In this document: piece after piece, positions 16,146 to 22,211 of the stretch
How the letters are laid out: every line of letters begins with the position of its first letter
How positions within the stretch are numbered: the stretch's first letter is position 1
From: an uncultured Erysipelotrichaceae bacterium
GTDB taxonomy: Bacteria > Bacillota_I > Bacilli_A > RFN20 > CAG-826
Length of the DNA stretch: 38,715 nucleotides
Assembly: GCA_946183085.1 (NCBI GenBank)
Contig: CAMGZU010000006.1
Span: 1-38,715, forward strand
Direction: 5' to 3'
Notes under the pieces: model-generated
What the model was told of the DNA's origin: nothing
What the model saw: the letters and a program-made list of their open reading frames with translations, nothing else
The model's database searches: none
Translations under genes and position numbers: made by a program

Positions 16146-16172
16146 GGCTGCCCGCGTGGCGGCCTTTTCTTA
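16146..16172. terminator. Terminator after the DUF1295 gene
   Basis: AGGCTGCC (16146-16153) pairs with GGCGGCCT (16159-16166), with one G-U pair, followed by TTTTCTT. An A-run on the left may let it serve trmL as well. Confidence 0.7.
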
Positions 16173-16652
16173 TAGATTTCCTTCCCGCTCAAGGCTGGGA
16201 AAGCCTCGTTGTCTTAAGACTTCGTAGACGGCGATCGCGACCGTGTTGGAGAGGTTTAGCGAACGAAGCCCTTCCTTCATCGGCATCCGCAAAGAACGGT
16301 CTTCGTTTTTCTTTAAGAGTTCTTCTGGTAGGCCGACGGATTCTCTGCCAAAGCAAAGATAGACGTCGTCGGGATAATCGATTTCGCTATAGACGTGTTT
16401 GGCTTTTTTGCTGAAGTAATAAACGAGGGCGTTCGGATTCTTTTCGTAGAACTCCTCGAGGTTCTCATAAACATGAAGATCCAAGGAATCCCAATAGTCG
16501 AGCCCAGCCCGCTTCATGTGTTTGTCATCGATCGAAAAGCCAAGGGGCTTGATCAAATGCAAAGAGGCGCCAGTCGCGGCGCACGTGCGGGCGATGTTGC
16601 CGGTGTTTTGAGGGATCTCCGGCTCCAATAAGACGACGTGGATGTGGCTCAT
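16170..16652 (-). CDS. trmL: tRNA (cytidine(34)-2'-O)-methyltransferase
   Basis: This SPOUT-class enzyme transfers methyl from S-adenosylmethionine to the ribose of the wobble base in certain leucine tRNAs. The start MSHIHVVLLEPEIPQNTGNIARTC is characteristic of the family, and the product is then 160 residues, the normal length. A longer open frame running back to 16820 is rejected because it overlaps the upstream gene and adds nonhomologous sequence. The knot region is present as LCFGRESVGLPEELL (about 97-111) and MKEGLRSLNLSNTVAIAVYEVLRQ (about 122-145). It starts 17 bases after the stop of the hemolysin III gene, without a strong SD, so it is probably translated by coupling. Confidence 0.93.
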   Translation of the reverse strand: MSHIHVVLLEPEIPQNTGNIARTCAATGASLHLIKPLGFSIDDKHMKRAGLDYWDSLDLHVYENLEEFYEKNPNALVYYFSKKAKHVYSEIDYPDDVYLCFGRESVGLPEELLKKNEDRSLRMPMKEGLRSLNLSNTVAIAVYEVLRQRGFPSLEREGNL

Positions 16653-16669
16653 CGGCAAGATTATAGCCC

Positions 16670-17560
16670 TTAGAAGATGTAGAGGTAGATGCCAACCCAC
16701 ATTAAGACGGAGGCCGTCAAGACGAAGAAATGCCAAATGAAGTGGGCGACGGGTTTGCCTCGTAAGGCCGCAAAAGGAATCATGCCCAAGGTATAGGTTA
16801 ATCCGCCCGAGATGATCCAAACGAACAAAGGAAGGTCATATTGGATCCAATGGGGGATGAACATGATGGCGCTCCAGCCGATCGCGAAGAAAAGGGTGTA
16901 ATGGAGCCAACGGATCCTCCCAGGCCCAAATACCGCGACGAAGGTGATGCCCGTCGCAATCAAAGCCCATTGGATGGCAAAGAGGCTGACGCCCCAAGAA
17001 AAGCCCCACATCTTATCGACCATGTAAATGAGGTAGATCGGCGCAAAAGTGCCACCGATCGCAAGATAAATCGCGGAATAATCGAAGCGGCGGAAGAGCC
17101 GTTTTACCCGCGTTCCATGGCGGAAGGAGTGGTAGAGGCAAGAGAAGAGCATCTGCAGAAAGAAGCAGACGCTATAGACGATCGCGGCGGTCAGCGCCAA
17201 AGGCCCTTGCGCCTTCATAATCATGAATACGCCTAAGACGATCGCGGCGATGGCCCCAACCCCATGGGTGACGGCGTTCCCGATCTCTTCGAGCAGACGG
17301 CGCTTGGGCGGCTCGTTGACGCGGCGGTGCTCTTTCTTCTTCGCGATCTTAAGGGCATAGGCTTCGGCCTTTAGGGGCTTCATGACCTTGAGCTGCTCCA
17401 GTTTGTAGTTGTCGCGGAGGTCTTCGAGCTCCTCGCGCTTCTTGTCTTTGATGGCATTGCGGGCGCGCAGGTAGCGCATACGCAAAACAGTCCGCTCCTT
17501 TTTGAGGTCGCGGACCGTTTTCTTTTGTTGGGGTATGTTGATTTGCGTTTCGTCGGCCAT
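16670..17560 (-). CDS. Hemolysin III / YqfA family (PAQR-like) membrane protein with basic N-terminal extension
   Basis: Residues 90-296 form the seven-span hemolysin III domain. The metal-site motifs of the PAQR superfamily are in order: EEIGNAVTHGVGA with a Glu and a His, SCLYHSF with a His, RRFDYSAIYLAIGGTFAPI with an Asp, and HFIWHFFVL with two His. Members are membrane proteins with a probable hydrolase-like zinc site; the hemolysin name is historical. The first 88 residues are an unusual addition: highly charged and predicted helical or coiled-coil (KKTVRDLKKERTVLRMRYL), probably cytoplasmic. The usual family length is about 210-220 residues. It is followed closely by trmL. Confidence 0.88.
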   Translation of the reverse strand: MADETQINIPQQKKTVRDLKKERTVLRMRYLRARNAIKDKKREELEDLRDNYKLEQLKVMKPLKAEAYALKIAKKKEHRRVNEPPKRRLLEEIGNAVTHGVGAIAAIVLGVFMIMKAQGPLALTAAIVYSVCFFLQMLFSCLYHSFRHGTRVKRLFRRFDYSAIYLAIGGTFAPIYLIYMVDKMWGFSWGVSLFAIQWALIATGITFVAVFGPGRIRWLHYTLFFAIGWSAIMFIPHWIQYDLPLFVWIISGGLTYTLGMIPFAALRGKPVAHFIWHFFVLTASVLMWVGIYLYIF

Positions 17561-17593
17561 GTCTACATCTCGTTTTAAAAACTAGATGCATAC

Positions 17594-17621
17594 ATCATAC
17601 GGCTTTTTACTTGCTAAGCAA
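17594..17621 (-). promoter_or_regulatory. Promoter of the hemolysin III / trmL operon
   Basis: On the minus strand TTGCTT (17621-17616), a 16-base spacer and TATGAT (17599-17594) precede the ATG at 17560. The -35 box overlaps the end of the upstream STAS-APH gene. Confidence 0.5.
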
Positions 17622-18731
17622 CTCTTTTAACCGGGTGAGGCAGCCATTGAGGCGCTTCGCGTTGTCCTTTTGGTTCCTTCTGGTCCAATCGACCATGTGG
17701 ATGTAAGAGAGGATGCGGATGCCCGCAAGGTGGGCCTCATCGTCATAGCCAAGCCGTTTCATGAGCTCATGGAAGATCTCGGCCGCCTTTTCGTCGGGGA
17801 TGTTGAAGAAGCGCTCGAAGTTGCCAGGATCGTCCTCCGAGAAGCCGATGTAGGTGGTGTAGAGGCCCGCGTATTCGAAGTAGGGGTTGCCATAAGAGAG
17901 GGTGTCCATGTCGATCAAAAGGAGCTCATCCTTATCGACGAGGATGTTCTTGATGTGGCAATCGCCATGCACAAGGGTGTTGGTTTCCGCCAGAGTGTTA
18001 ACGAAAGCATTTGCTTTCTCGAATTCCGCGGGCGAAAGGAGGTCTTTGATGCGTCCGAGCTTCGTCAGAATCTTTTCCTTCGCGCTAGGGACTTCCTTGC
18101 TCAAGCAGGGTGTGCTGTTGATTTTCTTAAGAAGCGCCGCGTAGCGATCCAAATAGAGGGGGATGTTCTTTAAATCCGCCTCAAAGAGGTGATGGAGCGA
18201 GGTGAAGTCGAGCATCTCGAACATCGCGCCATAATGGTCGCCGACGCGGACGACGTCGAAGGTGATCGCGGTGGGGATGCCGGCGACGAAGGCCGATTTG
18301 GCGAGGGCGAGCTCGCGCTCAATGGCGTCGATGCCGCCTTTGAGGAAGACTTTGACGATGGTGTCGGGGGCGATACGGTAAACCTTGGAGCAGAAGCCGG
18401 TGCCGATCAACTGCTCTTCTTTGACCGCGACTTCGCGGAAGGCTTTCTTCGCTTCCACGATGTTCAGGAAGCCCGTCATCTCCAAGACCTGATAGACGTC
18501 GGGTTTGACGTTGATGAGCTTGACGGAGCTGCAGGTCTGCTTGATGCGGAGCAAAACGCGGAGGCCGGCCGAGGAAATGTATTCCAAGGTGGCGCAGTCG
18601 ATGACGACGCGCTCCGGTTTTGTCGCCATGAGCGCCGCAAGCGAGTCGGTTTCAAGAGCGGGGGCGTTCGCCGAATTGATTTGGCCCTCGTAATAGAGGG
18701 TCAGGGTGGAGTCTTTGCTTTCGTATTTCAT
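17607..18731 (-). CDS. STAS domain fused to APH-like phosphotransferase (copy B)
   Basis: Residues 1-100 form a STAS domain of the anti-sigma-factor-antagonist type. YISSAGLRVLL contains the serine (Ser54) that is phosphorylated in such proteins. Residues 108-374 form an aminoglycoside-phosphotransferase/choline-kinase-like domain, closest to the TIGR02172 group. It has a glycine loop (IGTGFCSKVYR), the lysine in IVKVF, the Brenner motif HGDCHIKNIL and the metal site LIDMDTLS. All catalytic residues look intact. The gene is last in a three-gene cassette with the PP2C/ATPase protein and a second STAS-APH protein, with an SD (GAGG) 9 bases upstream. A role as the switch protein of a partner-switching module is inferred; the substrate of the kinase-like domain is unknown. 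Confidence 0.82.
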   Translation of the reverse strand: MKYESKDSTLTLYYEGQINSANAPALETDSLAALMATKPERVVIDCATLEYISSAGLRVLLRIKQTCSSVKLINVKPDVYQVLEMTGFLNIVEAKKAFREVAVKEEQLIGTGFCSKVYRIAPDTIVKVFLKGGIDAIERELALAKSAFVAGIPTAITFDVVRVGDHYGAMFEMLDFTSLHHLFEADLKNIPLYLDRYAALLKKINSTPCLSKEVPSAKEKILTKLGRIKDLLSPAEFEKANAFVNTLAETNTLVHGDCHIKNILVDKDELLLIDMDTLSYGNPYFEYAGLYTTYIGFSEDDPGNFERFFNIPDEKAAEIFHELMKRLGYDDEAHLAGIRILSYIHMVDWTRRNQKDNAKRLNGCLTRLKELLSK

Positions 18732-18740
18732 TTTTTTACC

Positions 18741-20651
18741 TCACTTAACGGATTTGTAGATGGTCAGGAAGTTCTTGTTGTTCCTGCGGGTGTATTCGAT
18801 GGAGTTGGTCATTTGCTTGACCATGTAGAGCCCTAAGCCGCCGATCGGGCGCTTGTCCGCGCTTTCGGTGATGTCGGGGTCTTCTTGGCGGAGCGGATTG
18901 AAGGCGACGCCCGCGTCGATGAAGGTGAGCTTGATCTCGTTCTTCAGCGCGGAATAGGCGTAGCGCATGAAGACGCGGCCCTTCTCCCCTTCGGGATAGG
19001 CGTATTTTATGACGTTCGAGATGATCTCGTCGACGATGATGGCGAGCTGGCTCCTCATGCTGGGGGATAAGCCATCGTGCGCGGCGTTCTTCTCGATGAA
19101 ATCCAAGGCCCCGGCGGAAGCTTCCATCGTGCAATCGGCGCGGAATTCGTCGACGTGGATCTTGCCGCTTAGATAATCGAGACAAAGGATCGTGATGTCG
19201 TCGCTTTGCTCCTCGCCATTGGCGAAGACGCGGAGCTCGTCTTTGATGTCGGAGATCATCTCCTCGGAGGAGAAGTATTGCTGGGTGGCGCAGAGCTTTA
19301 AGAAGCGGGCTTCGCCATAATTCTCCTCTTCCAGATTCTTGGCTTCGGTGACGCCATCGGTATAGAGGATGATTTGCGAACTCGGGGGGAGCGTGATGCT
19401 GTCTTCGATGATGGGGCATGGCTCCAAAGCGCCCAAGACAAAGCCAGGCTTGCAGGGGAGGTAGAGGTAACGTCCGTTGACGCGGATCATCGGGGGGTTA
19501 TGGCCGGCGTTCGCGAAGCGGAAATCGCCGGTTCTAAGATCCAAAATGCCGAAGAAGCAGGTGACGAACATCGCGGTCGTGTTGCCTTTGACGAGCTGGC
19601 TGTTGACCTCTTCCATGATCTGCTTCGGGGTCTTGTTGGGCTTGGTGGCGTTTTTGAAGCACGTGATGGTCTTCATCATGAACATCGCGGCCGGGACGCC
19701 TTTGCCGGAAGCGTCGCCGATGACGATTGCGAGGTGGTCGTTGTCGATGAGGGTGTAGTCATAGAAGTCGCCGCCGACTTCCTTCGCGGGCGTCAAGGAG
19801 GCGGAGATCGAGAAATCCTCGCCCAAGAATTCGCCCATCGGAAGCGCCGACATCTGGATGGTCGCGGCGATGTTGAGCTCGCTCTTGGTCTTCTCCTGTT
19901 CCATGGAGGTCGCGAATTCGTTGGAGAAAAGAGCAAAGGTGCGGGCATTGAGGGCATCGGCCGTGATGAAGAAGACGGTGAGGGCAATCAAACGGCCCAA
20001 ATAGTAATAGCGGAAGATGTCCCAATAGCGGTTCATCCCCTGGTTCATCAAGTCTTTGAGGAAGTAATAACGCTCTTCCGGAGAAGAAGGTTCGTAAATG
20101 GTTAATTTGCCATCTTCCCCCATGCGGATGATGCCAGCGGTGAGAAGGTGCGGGTCATATTCGCCGAAGAACATGCCTAGATACATGCAGAGTAAAAGCA
20201 AGACGGCGCTCACGCCGAAAGCGATGCGCCCGAGCTTCTGGGAATAGTAATGATTGGCCAAGGTGATCGGGACCGCCCAAGTGAGGATGGCGTGCTTGGG
20301 GATGATGATGTTGAGGGCGCTCACGACGAAGACCATCAAGCCGATCAAGAAGTACTTGAAGCCCGGGTGATAAAGGATCTTAGTGCGCGAAAGAAGAATC
20401 GGCGAAAGAAGGACCGCTAAGTTGATGGGGGTGATGATGTTGATGTAAAGCTTGAGCCGGGCATCGGCCAAGAAGAAATCGGTCAAATAGCAGATCCAAA
20501 GCAAAAGGACGAGGCCGGCCGCGAAGGCGAGGACCCGGACCATTTGGCGGTTGGCGTCGATCTCGTTGGAATGAAGCGCCTCTTGGAAGAGGGCGTTATC
20601 CTTGATCATCGTCGAACGGCGCCGACGTCTTTTGAAAGGGAATTGGATCAT
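18741..20651 (-). CDS. Membrane PP2C (SpoIIE/RsbU-type) phosphatase fused to RsbW-type ATPase domain
   Basis: The 636-residue protein has about six membrane spans (about 38-165 and 215-232), then a PP2C phosphatase domain (about 275-495), then a HATPase_c serine-kinase-like domain (about 505-635). Phosphatase metal residues are present: Asp295 (VGGDFYD), Asp313 (IGDASGKG), Asp432 (TDGVTEA) and Asp484/485 (QSDDIT). The ATPase has its N box DEIISN (541-546), Asp579 (IDAGVAF) and the glycine box GGLGL (604-608). It thus combines the kinase and the phosphatase that would act on STAS proteins. Its ATG overlaps the stop of copy A (ATGA), and copy B follows 9 bases after it. Confidence 0.88.
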   Translation of the reverse strand: MIQFPFKRRRRRSTMIKDNALFQEALHSNEIDANRQMVRVLAFAAGLVLLLWICYLTDFFLADARLKLYINIITPINLAVLLSPILLSRTKILYHPGFKYFLIGLMVFVVSALNIIIPKHAILTWAVPITLANHYYSQKLGRIAFGVSAVLLLLCMYLGMFFGEYDPHLLTAGIIRMGEDGKLTIYEPSSPEERYYFLKDLMNQGMNRYWDIFRYYYLGRLIALTVFFITADALNARTFALFSNEFATSMEQEKTKSELNIAATIQMSALPMGEFLGEDFSISASLTPAKEVGGDFYDYTLIDNDHLAIVIGDASGKGVPAAMFMMKTITCFKNATKPNKTPKQIMEEVNSQLVKGNTTAMFVTCFFGILDLRTGDFRFANAGHNPPMIRVNGRYLYLPCKPGFVLGALEPCPIIEDSITLPPSSQIILYTDGVTEAKNLEEENYGEARFLKLCATQQYFSSEEMISDIKDELRVFANGEEQSDDITILCLDYLSGKIHVDEFRADCTMEASAGALDFIEKNAAHDGLSPSMRSQLAIIVDEIISNVIKYAYPEGEKGRVFMRYAYSALKNEIKLTFIDAGVAFNPLRQEDPDITESADKRPIGGLGLYMVKQMTNSIEYTRRNNKNFLTIYKSVK

Positions 20652-21796
20652 AAGAGGCAGCTATCGACGTGTTTGAGCGCTTCCTTTAGGCGGTTGGCGC
20701 ATTGGGAGTAGAACGCCGTATCCTCCGGCGCGTATTTCTTCACCCAATAGCACATGTGGCTATATGCGACGACGCGGATCTTCCAATAGGTCTTCTCGTC
20801 GTTTTTGCCCAAATAAGCGAGGAGCGTGGCGTCAAAGACGCGTTCGCTGAGCGCTTTTGAGACGCCTAGGAATTCCTCGTTGTTGCCGGGTTTGGCTTCC
20901 TCGAAGGCGATGTAGGTGCAATAGATGGCCGCGAGTTCGTAGATGGGGTTGCCGACGGAGAGGGTATCCATATCGATCAAGAACAAGTCGCCATTCTGCA
21001 TGAGGATGTTTTTGAAATGGCAATCGCCATGGACATAGGTTTTGGCGTGGGGGATTTCGCCGATGAGCTTTTGGAGCTTGGCGAATTCCTCCTCGGTCAA
21101 TCCCTCCTTGGCGGATTTGGTTTTCTCCATGGCCAAATCGTCCGCGCTTGGGAGGTCATTGGTCGTTGGGACGGTTTCGTTGATCTTCTTGAGGAGCCCC
21201 GCATAAAGCCGGACGAGCTCGTCGAAGCGGTCTGGCTCATCGCGGAAGGCGTCGCGCAAAGAGCCGGATGCGAAGAGTTCGAAACGGACGCCATAGCGTT
21301 CCCCGACTTTGACGATGTCGAAGGAGATGGCGGTCGGAATGCCTAAGACAAAGGCTTGTTTGGCGAGGTTGAGCTCGCGCTGAATGTCGCTGACATCGAT
21401 GCCTTTCTTGAAGACTTTGACGATCATCTCAGGAGAGAGACGGTAGACTTCGCAGGTATAGCCATCGCCGATTTTTTCGCACCCCGTGATATCGATTTCG
21501 GTCAGGGCGCGGTCGACGGCGATCATCGTGACGAAGCCCGTCATCTCCAAGACGCTATAGACTTCGTTGGAGACCTCGACGAGGCGGAGGCTCGGGCAGG
21601 CTTGCTTGACTTTGAGGAGGATGCGGAGGCCGGCCGAAGAGATGTAGGTGAGGCTTTTGAGGTTGAACGTCACCTGCTCTGGCGGATTGCTTCCCAATGC
21701 TTCGAACACCTCTTTATCGACATCCTCGGCGTTGGTCGAGTTTATCTCCCCCTCGAAATAAAGGGTGATCTCATTTTCGGATTGTGTGGTTTTCAT
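20648..21796 (-). CDS. STAS domain fused to APH-like phosphotransferase (copy A)
   Basis: This is the paralog of the gene at 17607, with the same order: STAS (about 1-100, YISSAGLRILL with the phosphorylatable serine), then an APH/TIGR02172-like domain with IGDGYTCEVYR, IVKVF, VHGDCHFKNIL and LIDMDTLS. I start it at 21796 (MKTTQSEN, 382 residues). An ATG at 21823 would place the TATAAT box inside the coding region. With TATAAT at 21809-21804, transcription would begin about at the start codon, so the message may be nearly leaderless. It opens the partner-switching operon. Two STAS partners for one phosphatase/kinase suggest that two outputs or two inputs are balanced. Confidence 0.82.
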   Translation of the reverse strand: MKTTQSENEITLYFEGEINSTNAEDVDKEVFEALGSNPPEQVTFNLKSLTYISSAGLRILLKVKQACPSLRLVEVSNEVYSVLEMTGFVTMIAVDRALTEIDITGCEKIGDGYTCEVYRLSPEMIVKVFKKGIDVSDIQRELNLAKQAFVLGIPTAISFDIVKVGERYGVRFELFASGSLRDAFRDEPDRFDELVRLYAGLLKKINETVPTTNDLPSADDLAMEKTKSAKEGLTEEEFAKLQKLIGEIPHAKTYVHGDCHFKNILMQNGDLFLIDMDTLSVGNPIYELAAIYCTYIAFEEAKPGNNEEFLGVSKALSERVFDATLLAYLGKNDEKTYWKIRVVAYSHMCYWVKKYAPEDTAFYSQCANRLKEALKHVDSCLL

Positions 21797-21803
21797 TTGG
21801 AAC

Positions 21804-21809
21804 ATTATA
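21804..21809 (-). promoter_or_regulatory. -10 element of the STAS-APH / PP2C operon
   Basis: A perfect TATAAT on the minus strand ends 7 bases before the preferred start codon at 21796. This predicts a leaderless or very short-leader mRNA. No clear -35 box is seen. Confidence 0.45.
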
Positions 21810-21827
21810 ACCGAGTTTTCCAAAAGG

Positions 21828-21860
21828 AAAAAAGATGGGCTTTTCGACCCATCTTCTTTT
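21828..21860. terminator. Terminator of the fatty-acid/Fe-S operon
   Basis: AAGATGGG (21832-21839) pairs with CCCATCTT (21848-21855). Six A on the left give a U-run on the minus strand, so it ends the operon finishing with the hypA-like gene. T-rich sequence on the right would also allow plus-strand termination. Confidence 0.85.
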
Positions 21861-21866
21861 TCCGTT

Positions 21867-22208
21867 TTATCGACCGCGGATTTCGGTCACTTCGAATTCG
21901 TAGCCCGTTTCCATGTCGTAGTCTTCCGAGCCGCATTTGGGACAGCGCCCATGGGTGAGGGAGACGACGTAGCGTTCCTCGCAATCGCGGCACCTTCCCC
22001 AAGCGGGGACGGTTTCGACTTTGAGGAGACATTTCTCGAGCTTGGTGCCCTCGATGGCGGCGGGCCAGCAATCGTACATGTATTTGGGGATGATGCCGGT
22101 CGCCTCGCCGCAGGTGAGGGTCACTTCGGTGATCTCGGTGAGCTTCTCTTTGACCATCAGCTCCTCGAGGGTCGCGACGAGTTCGGTTGCGTAGCCGAGT
22201 TCGTGCAT
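21867..22208 (-). CDS. hypA: HypA-like nickel/zinc metallochaperone
   Basis: HypA delivers nickel to [NiFe]-hydrogenase or urease. The 113-residue length, the N-terminal Met-His-Glu (nickel ligand His2) and the zinc site with Cys73, Cys76, Cys89 and Cys92 (CRDCE, CPKCGS) match the family. It lies 3 bases after the stop of the 910-residue Fe-S flavoprotein gene and is last in that operon. No hydrogenase structural or other hyp gene is in the window, so its partner is unclear. Either it serves a hydrogenase elsewhere, or this copy has a local role in metal loading of the adjacent redox enzymes, which would be new. Confidence 0.88.
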   Translation of the reverse strand: MHELGYATELVATLEELMVKEKLTEITEVTLTCGEATGIIPKYMYDCWPAAIEGTKLEKCLLKVETVPAWGRCRDCEERYVVSLTHGRCPKCGSEDYDMETGYEFEVTEIRGR

Positions 22209-22211
22209 CGC

